A stretch of 64,000 bases of DNA from Chromatiaceae bacterium (GCA_013426805.1 JACDZG010000027.1:1-64000), one strand, 5' to 3'. Counted from the first letter of the stretch, positions 37,130 to 48,143 are shown. The notes: generated from the letters alone by a model not told the origin. Numbers and translations: made by a program.

Positions 37130-37822
37130 TCAGGTCGGCGGTGCCTTCACCGTCGTGAGTCCAAACTGTTCCCAGGACTGCATGCCGCCGCGATACCACT
37201 TGAGGCGATGGGCGGGATAGCCCAGGTCCAGCAGGGCGCGGATGTTGGTGGGTGACTGGCCGCACCAGGCGCCGTTACAGTAAAAGACCAAGGTCTTGGC
37301 ATGGCCGAAATTCCACAGACCCTCCACGCGTACGGCGCCGAATTCCAGTTCCAGCAATTCGGCCACCGCGGACGGGGAGGCGGTTGCCGGATCGATGCGG
37401 GTATAGGGGATGACGACGGCACCCGGGATCACGCCGTGTTCGGTCCAGGCCGGCGTTCGCGAGTCGATGACCAGCACCGGCTCGCCGCTGGTCGCGCGTT
37501 TGAGGTAGTCGATCAATTCCAGCTCGCCGATCGTCTCGACACCGGGTGCCAATTGCATCGGCTGAATGCAGTATGGGGGGCAATCACGCGCGGTCTTGTC
37601 GTAAGGTGACGGGATGACATGCCCCGGGTCCTGATGACGCATCAACAGGACCTTGCCGCCGCCCTGTCCAAGTTCGACATAGGGCATGGCCGCGGTGATC
37701 CGGACACGCAGGTCGTCGAGATCGAAAGGTTCTGTGCTGGGATCTGCCGCGTGCGCGGCAGCGGCCCCGAACGCGAGGAGGAGCGACAGGATGGCGGCGG
37801 CGAGACGGTCGCGGGGTTTCAT
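37130..37822 (-). CDS. Periplasmic rhodanese-domain protein
   Basis: A 230-residue protein with a Sec signal peptide (AAILSLLLAFGAAAAHA). The rhodanese domain has its active-site loop at FYCNGAWCGQSP, with the sulfur-accepting cysteine, and VLVIDSRTPAWTEHGVIPGA as the N-terminal strand. An extra conserved-looking CPPYC motif precedes the domain, as in exported rhodaneses associated with redox enzymes. It probably transfers or binds sulfane sulfur in the periplasm, which would fit a sulfur oxidiser; the substrate is not known. It overlaps the CHAD gene by 4 bp. Confidence 0.88.
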   Translation of the reverse strand: MKPRDRLAAAILSLLLAFGAAAAHAADPSTEPFDLDDLRVRITAAMPYVELGQGGGKVLLMRHQDPGHVIPSPYDKTARDCPPYCIQPMQLAPGVETIGELELIDYLKRATSGEPVLVIDSRTPAWTEHGVIPGAVVIPYTRIDPATASPSAVAELLELEFGAVRVEGLWNFGHAKTLVFYCNGAWCGQSPTNIRALLDLGYPAHRLKWYRGGMQSWEQFGLTTVKAPPT

Positions 37823-39417
37823 GGAGACGGTTGACGGTCGAACAGGTTGCGAAAGGCCAGTTGGTTGTTCTCGCTGAGAAAGTCGGCAAACACCCGATCG
37901 AATTGAGCGCGGGCCGCGTGACGCCTTCCGAGCAGGTTGCCGATCAGGGCGCCCATGGCGAGGAGGGTTGCGGTCTGCGTCTGCGCTTGCGCCTCATTCC
38001 GCATGGTCTGGGCGAGGTCGCGCAGCTGGGCGGCCTGGACCGCCAGGTCCTGGTAGCTGCCCAGATTATCGAGCAGTCCTTTCATGAGACTGATCAACGC
38101 GCGGCATTGGCCCTGGGGATAGAGGCTCTGGAAGAACTCCATGAGGTAGCGGAGTTTCTTGCAACTCTTACGCAGTTCGTGCAAATCTTCAGGCGGTGAG
38201 TCGGCGCGAATCGCCCGACCCTCGCGGCGGACCCGCTTGAACATCGCGCGGATACGCTGGTTGGCCACCTGTTGGATCGGACGCGCACCATTGGGGGTGT
38301 TGGACGCGTCAGCGACGGGCGCCTGGAGGAAGGATCGCCAGTCAGTCAGCAACCGGGTGAAGCGATCCGCCGCGAGCGCGTGTGCGAGGCGGCGCTGCTC
38401 CGCCGCATAGTGGGCCAACAGAAAGTCCCGCAGGGGTTCCAGATCGGCACCCAGGGGTGCGGGCAGGGACTGTCGATAGGCCGCGAAATCGAGCAGATAG
38501 ACATCGAGATCACGGACCGGGCCGGTGATTTGTTGCAGCCAGGCAAACTCCTCCTTGAAGTGCGCGACTACGGCCAGCGGAAAGACCCCGCGCAGTTGGC
38601 TGAGGGCCGAACGAGTGCGCCGCGTCGCGACCCGCAAGTCGTGGAGAAACTCCGAATCGAGGTTGGCTCGGGCGCCGTCCAGATTGGCCTCCAGGGTGGT
38701 CAGCAGTCCGCGCAGGATTTGCTTGGTCACCAGGTCGGCGCGGGTTTCCGGGTCGAGTCGGAAATCGAGCTTGGACGAGTAGTCGGCGGGGCGCCGGTCA
38801 GCGGCGGCGAGGGCCTCCAGCAGGATGGGTTCGTGCGCGGATGCGATGCCGAGTTCGCCCATCAAGTCCTTCAGCGTCGCCTTGACATGGTCCTCGTCGC
38901 CATGTTCGATCCGCACGCGCACGCGGACCTGCAGTTCCCCCACGCGCCCGCCGCGCGGGTCGCGGAAGCGCGATGCCTCGATCGCCAAGTGCGCCACTGT
39001 CTTATGCGCTGCCTTGTGATCCGCCGGGTGATCCGCTATGTAATCGAGGCCGTGCAACTCGAAGGTACGGATGTGCGTTTCGATGTGCATCATCGGCAGC
39101 AGACAACGGATGTCGGTGATCTCCATCAGCCGCGTCCGTACCGGCCCGGGCGGCAGGTCCACCGGGAAGGCGGGCGGTGCGGGAGCGATCTGCGCCAGCG
39201 GTGCGTCGGCCTGGTCCAGGTCGTGCCGGATCAGCGATGGGCGCGGCGGGGTGTCGCGCCACTCCAGGGTTGCACCGCTAAGGTAGACTGACCAGTCGAA
39301 GGTGTCGACAAAGGTCCGGTTCAAGGTCTCTGCGGGGTCCTCCTCCAGTCGCCAGTGCGTCTGGAGCGCGGCGAGCAGGCCGGCTATCCGGGCGGGGTCT
39401 GAAACCACGTATTCCAT
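37819..39417 (-). CDS. CHAD domain protein with CYTH-like N-terminus
   Basis: About 532 residues. The C-terminal half is a CHAD domain, a histidine-rich helical module that binds polyphosphate; LHDLRVATRRTRSALSQL and DLHELRKSCKKLRYLMEFF are its two signature helices. The N-terminal ~220 residues resemble a degenerate CYTH/triphosphate tunnel domain (RVRVRIEHGDED) without an obvious E-x-E-x-K motif. It may therefore bind polyphosphate granules rather than hydrolyse triphosphate. A GTG start at 39426 adds three residues. It overlaps the rhodanese gene by 4 bp, so the two are probably co-expressed. Confidence 0.85.
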   Translation of the reverse strand: MEYVVSDPARIAGLLAALQTHWRLEEDPAETLNRTFVDTFDWSVYLSGATLEWRDTPPRPSLIRHDLDQADAPLAQIAPAPPAFPVDLPPGPVRTRLMEITDIRCLLPMMHIETHIRTFELHGLDYIADHPADHKAAHKTVAHLAIEASRFRDPRGGRVGELQVRVRVRIEHGDEDHVKATLKDLMGELGIASAHEPILLEALAAADRRPADYSSKLDFRLDPETRADLVTKQILRGLLTTLEANLDGARANLDSEFLHDLRVATRRTRSALSQLRGVFPLAVVAHFKEEFAWLQQITGPVRDLDVYLLDFAAYRQSLPAPLGADLEPLRDFLLAHYAAEQRRLAHALAADRFTRLLTDWRSFLQAPVADASNTPNGARPIQQVANQRIRAMFKRVRREGRAIRADSPPEDLHELRKSCKKLRYLMEFFQSLYPQGQCRALISLMKGLLDNLGSYQDLAVQAAQLRDLAQTMRNEAQAQTQTATLLAMGALIGNLLGRRHAARAQFDRVFADFLSENNQLAFRNLFDRQPSP

Positions 39418-40078
39418 GTCGATCACGTTCTTTAGGATTACCTGGACTGTAAACGGCCGCGGGACCGTGGGGTGGGGGACGACGACCGGCGGCTAACCCG
39501 CGGGAACCATGATTATCACAAAAGCAGGGCGCGGGTGATACGCGCAGCCGTCGCAGAACCCCGTGTTTCTTACCCGCGGGTGCGCGGTCGATGGATCCTG
39601 CTTCAACCTGGACTGTCGTTCCACCCTGCGCACCACTGGCTATCTGTACCGCCAACTTGTTACTCTGCGCGCGCAGGGTGTTGCACTCGGCGCGCCGGGC
39701 GAAGGTGCGTGCACCAGGGTTCGGCGGCGGCTCCGGCAGGTGATTGGCCGGCGAGGCGCTGAACCAGTTTCATCAGTCGTGTTCTAAGGACGCCGTAAGT
39801 GTGCGCGGATGCTCGTGCTTTGGCGGCAGCCCAGGAGTGCTTGCGGAAATTCCGGACGCACCCATCTGGTGCGACGACGGCCCACCAAGCGCGTCAAAAC
39901 GGAGCGACATCCACGCCATCCGGGGAACCGGCCGCGTTGAGCCGTGCCTGGTCCGCTCCTTGCAGCTTTCCCGGCAAGCCTTGTCTTTTCGCGGTTTGCC
40001 CTGAGCAATAGGACCATGGCGCACCGCGTTTCGGAGCGCGGACGCGGCGGGTAACAGCACCATTATTATTAACGAGGT
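39418..40078. other. Intergenic region upstream of prkA
   Basis: About 660 bp between the CHAD gene (minus) and prkA (plus). Open frames here look like shadows. AACGAGGT just before 40079 is a good ribosome binding site for prkA. I could not find a convincing sigma-54 site, although this operon depends on it in some bacteria. Confidence 0.5.
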
Positions 40079-42007
40079 ATGTCTATGTCGATCTTCGATC
40101 GCTACCAGGCCCGGTATGAAGCGTCCCGCGAGGAGGTCTTGACCCTCGACGAGTACCTGGAACTGTGTAAGTCAGACCGGAGCGCCTATGCCGGTGCCGC
40201 GGAACGCCTGCTGATGGCGATCGGCGAGCCGCAGTTCGTGGACACACGCGACGACCCGCGCTTGAGCCGTATCTTTCAGAACAAGGTCATCAAGCGCTAC
40301 CCGGCCTTCCCGGAATTCTACGGCATGGAGGAGTCGATCGAGCACCTGGTCTCCTATCTCAAGCACGCCGCCCAGGGTCTGGAAGAAAAGAAACAGATTC
40401 TCTACCTGCTCGGTCCGGTCGGAGGCGGTAAGTCGTCGCTGGCGGAGAAGCTCAAGGAGCTGATGGAACAGATTCCCTTCTACGCCATCCAGGGTTCTCC
40501 CGTGTTCGAGTCGCCCCTCGGCTTGTTCTCACCCGAGGAAGACGGCCCGATCCTGACGGAGGACTACGGGATCCCGAAGCATTACCTGCGCTGTATCATG
40601 TCCCCCTGGGCGGTGAAGCGGCTGCAGGAATACAAGGGTGACATCACCAAGTTCAAGGTCGTCAAGCTCTATCCGTCGATTCTGGAGCAGGTTGCCATCG
40701 CCAAGACGGAGCCGGGCGATGAGAACAACCAGGATATCTCCTCCCTGGTGGGCAAGGTCGATATCCGCCAGCTCGAACGCTTCGCCCAGAACGATGCCGA
40801 CGCCTACAGCTACTCCGGCGCGTTGTGCCGTGCCAACCAGGGGCTGATGGAGTTCGTCGAGATGTTCAAGGCACCGATCAAGGTGCTGCACCCGCTGCTG
40901 ACGGCCACCCAGGAGGGGAACTATAATGGTACCGAGGGTCTGTCGGCGCTGCCGTTCCAAGGCATCATTCTGGCCCATTCCAATGAATCGGAGTGGCAGA
41001 CGTTCCGCAACAACAAGAACAACGAGGCCTTCCTCGATCGCGTCTTCATCGTTAAGGTGCCCTACTGTCTGCGCGTCAGCGACGAGGTCAAGATCTACGA
41101 CAAGTTGCTGCGCAATAGCTCCCTTGCCAGCGCCCCCTGCGCTCCCGGGACCTTGGAGATGATGGCGCAGTTCTCCACGCTCACCCGCATCAAGGAACCG
41201 GAGAATTCCAGTATCTATTCAAAGATGCGGGTATATGACGGCGAGAACCTGAAGGATACCGATCCCAAGGCCAAATCCGTTCAGGAATACCGCGACTACG
41301 CGGGGGTGGATGAGGGCATGAGCGGGATCTCGACCCGTTTCGCCTTCAAGATCCTGTCTCAGGTGTTCAACTTCGATCACACCGAGGTGGCGGCGAATCC
41401 GGTGCATCTGCTTTATGTCCTGGAGCGGCAGATTGCCCGTGAACAGTTGCCCCCCGAGGTCCAGGAACGCTACCTGAGTTATCTCAAGCAGTACATGGCC
41501 CCACGCTATGCCGAGTTCATCGGCAAGGAACTGCAGACCGCCTACCTCGAATCCTACGCCGAGTATGGTCAGAACATTTTTGATCGGTATGTGACCTACG
41601 CGGATTATTGGATTCAGGATCAGGAGTATCGGGACCCGGATACCGGCGAGATGATGAACCGGGGGGGGCTGAACGAGGAACTGGAAAAGATCGAGAAGCC
41701 GGCAGGTATTTCCAATCCTAAGGACTTCCGCAACGAGATCGTGAATTTCGTGTTGCGTGCCCGCGCCGCCAATGGCGGAGCGAATCCGCGCTGGACCAGC
41801 TACGAGAAGCTCCGGGTCGTGATCGAGAAGAAGATGTTCTCCAACACCGAGGAGTTGCTGCCGGTCATCTCGTTCAATGCCAAGGCGTCAGTGGAGGACC
41901 AGAAGAAGCACAATCAGTTCGTCGACCGCATGACCGACAAGGGCTACACGGCCAAACAGGTCCGTTTGCTGTCGGAGTGGTATCTGCGGGTGCGCAAGGC
42001 GCAATAA
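40079..42007 (+). CDS. prkA: Serine protein kinase PrkA
   Basis: A 642-residue PrkA (YeaG) protein. The N-terminal AAA-like domain has the P-loop LGPVGGGKSSLAEKL; the C-terminal half is the PrkA kinase region ending VRLLSEWYLRVRKAQ. Signature segments are GMEESIEHLVSYLKHAAQGL, LAHSNESEWQTF, DRVFIVKVPYCLRVSDE and GISTRFAFKILSQVF. Members respond to starvation and stress. A second ATG two codons on (40085) is possible. It heads a prkA-yeaH-spoVR operon. Confidence 0.96.
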   Translation: MSMSIFDRYQARYEASREEVLTLDEYLELCKSDRSAYAGAAERLLMAIGEPQFVDTRDDPRLSRIFQNKVIKRYPAFPEFYGMEESIEHLVSYLKHAAQGLEEKKQILYLLGPVGGGKSSLAEKLKELMEQIPFYAIQGSPVFESPLGLFSPEEDGPILTEDYGIPKHYLRCIMSPWAVKRLQEYKGDITKFKVVKLYPSILEQVAIAKTEPGDENNQDISSLVGKVDIRQLERFAQNDADAYSYSGALCRANQGLMEFVEMFKAPIKVLHPLLTATQEGNYNGTEGLSALPFQGIILAHSNESEWQTFRNNKNNEAFLDRVFIVKVPYCLRVSDEVKIYDKLLRNSSLASAPCAPGTLEMMAQFSTLTRIKEPENSSIYSKMRVYDGENLKDTDPKAKSVQEYRDYAGVDEGMSGISTRFAFKILSQVFNFDHTEVAANPVHLLYVLERQIAREQLPPEVQERYLSYLKQYMAPRYAEFIGKELQTAYLESYAEYGQNIFDRYVTYADYWIQDQEYRDPDTGEMMNRGGLNEELEKIEKPAGISNPKDFRNEIVNFVLRARAANGGANPRWTSYEKLRVVIEKKMFSNTEELLPVISFNAKASVEDQKKHNQFVDRMTDKGYTAKQVRLLSEWYLRVRKAQ

Positions 42008-42121
42008 GTCAGGGGCGTTGCGCGCGGTCGGCGAAGCGGGCCGGGCGCGCCCGCTCCAGCGGTGCGAATCACGCGCCCGGCATCCGCGGGCGAACAGGCG
42101 TTAGAGCAGGCACATCACCCC

Positions 42122-43393
42122 ATGTCTCATTTCATCGACAGGCGTCTGAACGGGAAGAACAAAAGCACGGTCAACCGGCAGCGCTTCATCAAGCGCTATA
42201 AGACCCAACTCAAGCGTGCGGTGGCTGATGCCGTGAACAAGCGCAGCATCACCGATATCGACTCGGGCGAGCAGGTCGGCATCCCGTCAAAGGATATCTC
42301 CGAGCCGGTGTTTCATCATGGCCAGGGTGGAATCCGTGACCAGGTTCATCCGGGCAACAAGGACTTCATGGCCGGAGATAAAGTCCCCCGGCCCGAGGGC
42401 GGCGGGGGCGGGGGTTCCGGTCAGGGTAAAGCCGGCCGGGGCGGCAAGGGCGAGGATGATTTTATCTTCGACTTGTCGCGCGAGGAGTTTATGGATTTGC
42501 TCTTCGACGACTTGGAGTTGCCCAACCTGGTGCGCAATCAACTGGTTGGCAGCACCGAGTTCAAGAGCGTGCGGGCCGGCTATCGCACCAGCGGCGCGCC
42601 GACCAACATTGATGTGGTCCGGTCGCTCAAGGGCGCAATCGCGCGCCGGACCGCCTTAGGCGCGCCTCACCGTCGCCGCATCAAAGAGATCGAGGCGGAG
42701 CTGGAGGGGTTGCTCGCCCTTGGCATTGCCGAGGACGACCCGCGCGTACTGGCCTTGCGCGATGAGTTGGACCGCGCGCGGACGCGTATCGCCGCGCTGC
42801 CCTTCATCGATACGTTCGATCTGCGCTATCAGAGCTTCATCCAGCTTCCGGAGCCGACCAGCAAGGCGGTGATGGTCTGTATCATGGATGTGTCAGGCTC
42901 CATGGATCAGGCGCGCAAGAATCTGGCGAAGCGGTTCTTCATTCTGCTGTACCTCTTTCTGAAGCGCAATTACGACCGCATCGAAGTGGTCTTCATCCGC
43001 CATCACACCATCGCCCAGGAAGTCGACGAGCAGGAGTTCTTCTATTCGCGGGAGACGGGTGGTACCGTGGTGTCGAGCGCGCTCAACCTGGCCTATGATG
43101 TCCTGCGTGAGCGTTACGATTCGAGCGTATGGAACATCTATGCCGCGCAGGCCTCCGACGGCGACAACTGGGATTCCGATTCGGTGGTATGCCGCGACTT
43201 GCTGGCCGAGAAGCTGCTGCCGTTGATGCGCTATTTCGCTTATGTCGAGATCACCCCCCGCCAGCATCAGAGTCTGTGGTACGCCTATCAGGAGATCGCC
43301 GGCGCCCATCGCCACTTCGCCATGCGCGAAATCGGTGGTCCTGAGGATATTTTTCCCGTATTCAGGGATTTGTTCAAGAGGCAGACGGCATGA
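42122..43393 (+). CDS. yeaH: YeaH/YhbH family protein (DUF444)
   Basis: A 423-residue protein starting [20 protein letters not shown], the family N-terminus, so 42122 is chosen over an in-frame ATG at 42062. A glycine-rich linker ([20 protein letters not shown]) is typical. The C-terminal half is a von Willebrand factor A-like domain with the metal site [17 protein letters not shown]. It is always found with PrkA and SpoVR; its biochemical role is unsettled. It overlaps spoVR by 4 bp. Confidence 0.95.
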   Translation: MSHFIDRRLNGKNKSTVNRQRFIKRYKTQLKRAVADAVNKRSITDIDSGEQVGIPSKDISEPVFHHGQGGIRDQVHPGNKDFMAGDKVPRPEGGGGGGSGQGKAGRGGKGEDDFIFDLSREEFMDLLFDDLELPNLVRNQLVGSTEFKSVRAGYRTSGAPTNIDVVRSLKGAIARRTALGAPHRRRIKEIEAELEGLLALGIAEDDPRVLALRDELDRARTRIAALPFIDTFDLRYQSFIQLPEPTSKAVMVCIMDVSGSMDQARKNLAKRFFILLYLFLKRNYDRIEVVFIRHHTIAQEVDEQEFFYSRETGGTVVSSALNLAYDVLRERYDSSVWNIYAAQASDGDNWDSDSVVCRDLLAEKLLPLMRYFAYVEITPRQHQSLWYAYQEIAGAHRHFAMREIGGPEDIFPVFRDLFKRQTA

Positions 43394-44880
43394 GCAGTCG
43401 TATCATCTCCGACTCGTCCGAGTGGACCTTCCCACTGCTCGAGCGGTTCGACCGGGAAATCGGGAATCTCGCGCACAATGTTTTCGGGCTGGACACCTAT
43501 GCCAATCAGATCGAGGTCATCGGCTCCGAGCAAATGATCGATGCCTATTCTTCCGTCGGCCTCCCGATCAATTATCATCATTGGTCGTTCGGCAAGCAGT
43601 TCGTCAGTACGGAGCAGACCTATCGCCGCGGTCAGATGGGTCTCGCCTATGAGATCGTGATCAACTCCGACCCCTGCATCTCCTATCTCATGGAAGAGAA
43701 TACACTGACCATGCAGGCGCTGGTGATCGCTCACGCCTGTTACGGGCACAACAGCTTTTTCAAGGGCAACTATCTGTTTCGGACCTGGACCAGTGCCGAT
43801 GCCATCATCGACTATCTGGTGTTTGCCCGAAAGTACATCGCCAGTTGCGAAGAGCGCTATGGCCAGGCGGAGGTGGAGCTGCTGCTCGACTCGTGCCACG
43901 CATTGATGAATCATGGTGTGGATCGTTACAAGCGGCCTTCGCCGATCACCATGGCGGAGGAGCAGCGCCGGCAGGCCGAGCGCGCGGATTATATCCAGTC
44001 GCAGGTGAATGATCTATGGCGTACCATCCCGATGTTCGGAGCCGACGGCGAGCCGGATGCCGATGCCCGGTGGCCTGCCGAGCCCCAAGAGAATCTGCTC
44101 TATTTCATCGAAAAGAACGCGCCGTTGCTGGAGCCCTGGCAACGTGAGGTGGTGCGTATCGTGCGCAAGGTGAGCCAGTATTTTTATCCCCAGCGCCAGA
44201 CGCAGGTGATGAATGAAGGCTGGGCGACCTTCTGGCATTACACCTTGCTGAACCGTCTCTATGAAGAGGGGCTTGTCAACGATGGCTTCATGCTGGAATT
44301 CCTCCAGTCGCATACCGGTGTCGTGTTTCAGCCGAATTTCGACGCGCCTTATTACAGCGGGATCAATCCCTACGCGCTCGGTTTCGCCATGATGTGCGAT
44401 ATTCGTCGCATCTGCGAAGCCCCGACCGCCGAGGACCGCGAATGGTTCCCGGATGTCGCGGGTGGGGACTGGCGCAAGGTCCTCGATTTCGCGATGCGCA
44501 ACTTCAAGGACGAGAGCTTCATTGCCCAGTATCTCTCTCCGAAGCTCATTCGTGATCTACACTTGTTCACCGTGCGTGACGACGATCGGGCAGAGGCGAT
44601 CGAGATCACCGCGATCCACGAGGAGCGCGGATACCGTACCGTACGTCAAGCCTTGGCCGAGCAGTACAACCTCGGGAGTCGGGAGCCGAATATTCAGGTC
44701 TTCAACGTTGACCGACGCGGCGACCGATCCCTGACGCTGCGCCACTATCGACATAACCGCCGCCCCTTGGGCGAGTCGGTTGACGAGATGTTGCGTCACA
44801 TCCGCCGTCTCTGGGGCTTCACGGTGCGTCTGGAGGGCGTGGATGACAACGGTCGTGTCCAACTGCTCGGTGAATTGTGA
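43390..44880 (+). CDS. SpoVR family protein (YcgB)
   Basis: A 496-residue protein with clear SpoVR features: [70 protein letters not shown] and [13 protein letters not shown]. In sporulating bacilli SpoVR is needed for cortex formation; in other bacteria it works with PrkA and YeaH in stress adaptation. The full length is present. Translation is coupled to yeaH by a 4-bp overlap. Confidence 0.95.
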   Translation: MSSRIISDSSEWTFPLLERFDREIGNLAHNVFGLDTYANQIEVIGSEQMIDAYSSVGLPINYHHWSFGKQFVSTEQTYRRGQMGLAYEIVINSDPCISYLMEENTLTMQALVIAHACYGHNSFFKGNYLFRTWTSADAIIDYLVFARKYIASCEERYGQAEVELLLDSCHALMNHGVDRYKRPSPITMAEEQRRQAERADYIQSQVNDLWRTIPMFGADGEPDADARWPAEPQENLLYFIEKNAPLLEPWQREVVRIVRKVSQYFYPQRQTQVMNEGWATFWHYTLLNRLYEEGLVNDGFMLEFLQSHTGVVFQPNFDAPYYSGINPYALGFAMMCDIRRICEAPTAEDREWFPDVAGGDWRKVLDFAMRNFKDESFIAQYLSPKLIRDLHLFTVRDDDRAEAIEITAIHEERGYRTVRQALAEQYNLGSREPNIQVFNVDRRGDRSLTLRHYRHNRRPLGESVDEMLRHIRRLWGFTVRLEGVDDNGRVQLLGEL

Positions 44881-44920
44881 GCGGGAGCGGTTCGGATTGA
44901 CCGAGATCAAGTCTGATGGC

Positions 44921-45298
44921 CTAACCGAACTGGTGTCTGGTGCCGACCGGTGATTCACGGAACTGGGAGGGAAAGCGGTCGCGGAAGTAGCAGGCGGCGG
45001 AGAGGCCGGTACAGTGGGTCGGTGCGAGATAAGCGACACCGAGTCGCGTCAGGGCTCGGGCGGTAAACGCCAGACGGTCCGCGTCATAGTGACCATGACT
45101 GAGCGCGATGGCCTCCACCCGTTCGAGTGAGAGACCCAGCCGCCCGGCATTGTGGCGCAGCGTCTGGCCCTGTCCGGTATCGAAGAGCAAACAGTGCTCA
45201 TCGGCTTCAATGAACCAGGCAACACCGTGCTCGCCGAGGAGCCCCATGGCGTCGGCGGTGTTCTCCACCAGTTGAGTGATCGTCAAATGACGGATCAT
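44921..45298 (-). pseudogene. MBL-fold metallohydrolase gene with internal deletion
   Basis: The 125-residue product starts as a metallo-beta-lactamase-fold protein (CLLFDTGQGQTLRHNAGRLG, then the zinc motif ALSHGHYD). Directly after, where D-H-T-G-G-L should follow, it jumps to the family C-terminus (GVAYLAPTHCTGL...FRESPVGTRH). Roughly half of a normal protein (the middle zinc ligands) is missing while the frame is kept. It is most likely an inactive deletion derivative, though expression of a miniature protein is possible. Confidence 0.7.
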
Positions 45299-45363
45299 GA
45301 GCGGGTCCTTGAAAAGACGGTCAGTGGTCAGCGTGATCCGCCGAGGCTTTGTAGGGGGAAGTT

Positions 45364-45435
45364 TTATCCACAGATGTCACGGATGTTCACAGATGAAGAA
45401 AAGTCGTCGGTTTCATCTGTGGCATCTGTGGACAA
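45364..45435. repeat. 72-bp inverted repeat built on a CCACAGATG word
   Basis: The left arm (TTATCCACAGATGTCACGG...) and the right arm (…GGCATCTGTGGACAA) are near-reverse complements, and the word CACAGATG or its complement recurs four times. It lies between the metallo-hydrolase remnant and fccB. It may be a REP-type element or serve as a terminator hairpin. Confidence 0.7.
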
Positions 45436-45541
45436 CTCCGGATGATTGCGTTGGCCGTAACCGCGGCCATGATCCAGGCTGACAGATCCTTGGGGACGAG
45501 ACGGCAGGCGCCCACTCCAGGCGCGCGCCTGCCGGGGGACC

Positions 45542-46816
45542 CTACATGAAACTGTCCTGGATGATGTTCTTGTACCAGCTATGGGCGTATGCGACCTCAC
45601 GCTTGTGCGCCCAGTCCGGGGCGTCCATGGGGGTGAGACCGCCCGCGCCGGGAACCTCGGCGATCTTGCCGTCGGCCGCGACCTTATAGACGCCCGCCAC
45701 CGAGATGCCCCACTCGGGTCCGGCAATCGAGTAGCAGGTGTTGACGTAGGAGGGCACGCCGACTTCCTTGCCGCTGAGCATGGCGACCACCGCCCCGGCG
45801 CAGACCTTGGCTTGGCTGTTGGCCGAGTAGGCGGATTTCGGCATAGCCCCGGCGATGCACGCGTCGCCGATGACATGGATGCCTTTGGCCAGGGATGACT
45901 CGAAGGTCTTGGCATCCACCGGACACCAGCCCTTGTCGTCGGCCAGGCCCGCGACCTGCGCGATCTTGCCGGCCCGTTGCGGCGGGATGACATTGAGCAC
46001 GTCGGCCTTGATCTCGTCGCCGAAACTGGTCTCGGCAGTCATGCCCTTGGCGTTGACCTTGACCACCGCGGCGTCCGGACCCGGACGCCATTCGATCATG
46101 CCGGGGAAGAACTTCTCCCAGGCCTGGGTAAAGAGCCCTTGCTTGGAGAATTGGGACTTGCTGTCCAGGATGATGATCTTGGACTTGGGCTTGTGGGCCT
46201 TGAGATAGATGGCGATCTGGCTCGCCCGCTCGTAAGGCCCCGGGGGGCAGCGGTAGGGGTTGGGCGGGGAGGTGATGACGACGGTTCCGCCGTCGGCCAT
46301 GGCCTCCAACTGGCCGCGCAGGATCTTGGTCTGTTCACCGGCCTTCCAGGCGTGCGGCAGGGTTTCGGCGGATGCTTCGCTGTGACCCTCGATCTTCTCG
46401 AACAGCAATTCGACGCCGGGGGCGACGACGCAGCGGTCATAGGGCAACGCTTTGCCGCCGCCCGTCTTGACCACCTTCTTGGCGGCGTCGATGGACTCGG
46501 CCGAGTCCTGGACCATGGTGATGCCGAGCGCCTTGAGGCCGTCGTAGGCGACCCGCAGCGAGTCGAGCGTGCGCTCGCCGCTCAACACCTCGTTGCTGAA
46601 ATAACACGTATAGTAGACCGGGTTGGGCTCGACGACGGTGACCTCGATGCTTGGGTCCAACCGCTTGATGTATTTGGCGACGGTGGCGCCGGCAGTGCCG
46701 CCGCCGACCACCACGACCTGGTTCGCGGCACCCAGCGCCAAGTGGGGCACGCCGATCAGGCCAACGGCAGTCGCCGCGCCGGCGGCCCGTACGAAATCAC
46801 GACGATTCATCTTCAT
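45542..46816 (-). CDS. fccB: Flavocytochrome c sulfide dehydrogenase, flavoprotein subunit
   Basis: FccB oxidises sulfide in the periplasm and passes electrons to the cytochrome subunit FccA. The 424-residue protein has a Tat signal ([19 protein letters not shown]), the FAD-binding [17 protein letters not shown], the covalent-FAD cysteine in YYTCYFSNE, a redox-active cysteine in [14 protein letters not shown] and its partner near [11 protein letters not shown] second FAD motif is [11 protein letters not shown]. The length is normal. It follows fccA by about 20 bp. It points to sulfide-dependent phototrophy or chemotrophy. Confidence 0.96.
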   Translation of the reverse strand: MKMNRRDFVRAAGAATAVGLIGVPHLALGAANQVVVVGGGTAGATVAKYIKRLDPSIEVTVVEPNPVYYTCYFSNEVLSGERTLDSLRVAYDGLKALGITMVQDSAESIDAAKKVVKTGGGKALPYDRCVVAPGVELLFEKIEGHSEASAETLPHAWKAGEQTKILRGQLEAMADGGTVVITSPPNPYRCPPGPYERASQIAIYLKAHKPKSKIIILDSKSQFSKQGLFTQAWEKFFPGMIEWRPGPDAAVVKVNAKGMTAETSFGDEIKADVLNVIPPQRAGKIAQVAGLADDKGWCPVDAKTFESSLAKGIHVIGDACIAGAMPKSAYSANSQAKVCAGAVVAMLSGKEVGVPSYVNTCYSIAGPEWGISVAGVYKVAADGKIAEVPGAGGLTPMDAPDWAHKREVAYAHSWYKNIIQDSFM

Positions 46817-46837
46817 CTGGTTCGACTCCTCGGGCGC

Positions 46838-47527
46838 TTATTGTTGGCTGGCGTAGTAGGCGTAGATCGCCGTCAGACCGTTTTCGCCTTCCTTTGTGAT
46901 CAGATCCTTGAGCTTGCTCTTCATCTTCTTGGGCATCTCGCGGCGATCGGCACGGAAGTCTTCCATGGCATAGACCAGATAGGGGGTCCATTGGCCGGCG
47001 AGGATCTGGTACTCCTCCCCGCCCTCTTCGCCTTCCTCCTCTTCCTCGGCCTCACCCTCGTCTTTCGCCTTGGCTTCGCCGGTCAGGGGCGTGCCGCCCT
47101 CGCTATGACATTTCTCGCAGAATTTGTCGTGAAACTTCTTGCCCTTGGCGACCAGCGCCTGGTCGAACGGTTGCTTCGCGGGGACATAGGGCTTTTCGTG
47201 GAAATAGCCGGCCATGAGCGCGAACTCTTCATCCGAATACCCCTTGGCGATGCGACCCATGATGGTCGAATAGATCTTGCCGTCGCGAAAGCCCTGCATC
47301 AATTCAGTGAAATACGCGGCGTCCATGCCCGCCAGGGTCGGCGATGCGGGACCGACGCTCGCCCCGTCGGTGCCGTGACAGCCGGCACAGGTTTCGGCGA
47401 GCATGACGGCGCCGGCTCCGGAGACCAGTGCCGGCGCGGCCGGGGCATCCGCGGCTTGCGTGACGAAACCGACGCCTAAGGCGAGGACCCCGGCGAGCAG
47501 GGCCAGTCTGGTTGGTGTATTGGCCAT
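46838..47527 (-). CDS. fccA: Flavocytochrome c sulfide dehydrogenase, diheme cytochrome subunit
   Basis: A 229-residue exported diheme cytochrome c. The Sec signal is [21 protein letters not shown]; heme-binding motifs are CAGCH and CEKCH. Each domain belongs to the cytochrome c4-like fold used by FccA. The start at 47527 is supported by the AGGAGGTCAC ribosome binding site just upstream. Oddly, after the second heme there is an acidic low-complexity insert ([16 protein letters not shown]). It accepts electrons from FccB and donates them to soluble cytochromes or the photosynthetic chain. Confidence 0.94.
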   Translation of the reverse strand: MANTPTRLALLAGVLALGVGFVTQAADAPAAPALVSGAGAVMLAETCAGCHGTDGASVGPASPTLAGMDAAYFTELMQGFRDGKIYSTIMGRIAKGYSDEEFALMAGYFHEKPYVPAKQPFDQALVAKGKKFHDKFCEKCHSEGGTPLTGEAKAKDEGEAEEEEEGEEGGEEYQILAGQWTPYLVYAMEDFRADRREMPKKMKSKLKDLITKEGENGLTAIYAYYASQQ

Positions 47528-48143
47528 GTGACCTCCTGATGGTGTGGAACAGGCGTAGCGTTCGCGCGGAGGCGTCCCCCCGCGATGCGGACCGGGAGCC
47601 GCCCGCGGGCGTCTCCCGTGCATTCGTAACACAGCAAAGCGTGATTAAGTCGTGAATGAGCGCGCGGCGATGCGCTTCATCAGGGAGCCGACGCCTTGGC
47701 CTCTCGGGGGATGAGACATGGAGTCCTCGCAGCGGTAAGCGGTGACGACGACTCGCGTCGGGTCTCCAGCGCGGCTGAAGACCGGACCTGAGTCGCGGCT
47801 CCGATTGTTGTTATGGTTTGCGGTCGGGCGAACGGGTGATTCACCTGGAAAACGTCTGGATAGTACGGCATTGCGGCGGCCTTTGCCAAGGTGCCGCGGT
47901 CGCGCCGGCGATTCCAAACTTAATTCTGGCTCCCACGCTCCAGCGTGGGAGCAGGTGCGGGCGCTCTGCGTCCATTGCGCAGACCGGACGCAGACCGGAC
48001 GCGGAGCGCCCGCTCGACACTCCCACGCTGGAGTGTGGGAGCGAGCAGGCGCGCTTTCGGCGCGACTTTCACGGTAACGCCCCAACCTCCAGTGCGCGAA
48101 GGAACGATGATCAAGGCCGCGCTGACCCCAACCCACGACGACC
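47528..48143. other. Intergenic region between nadA and fccA with repeat element
   Basis: No gene is seen. The region contains a 117-bp inverted-repeat element at 47929-48045 described separately. The part adjacent to fccA presumably holds its promoter on the minus strand; no clear sites were identified. Confidence 0.5.
47929..48045. repeat. Repeat element copy A (REP/MITE-like, inverted ends)
   Basis: The ends are inverted copies (GCTCCCACGCTCCAGCGTGG at the left, its complement at the right). The core carries a tandem CGCAGACCGGA unit. It is almost identical to copy B at 54618-54739, differing at only a handful of bases. Each end is itself a palindrome (CCACGCTCCAGCGTGG). It is non-coding and intergenic. 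Confidence 0.9.

Noticed and set aside
45364-45435. Origin-like DnaA box cluster (TTATCCACAG)
   Set aside because: One arm does contain a DnaA-box-like word, but the region is an inverted repeat next to a pseudogene, with no AT-rich unwinding element or replication genes.
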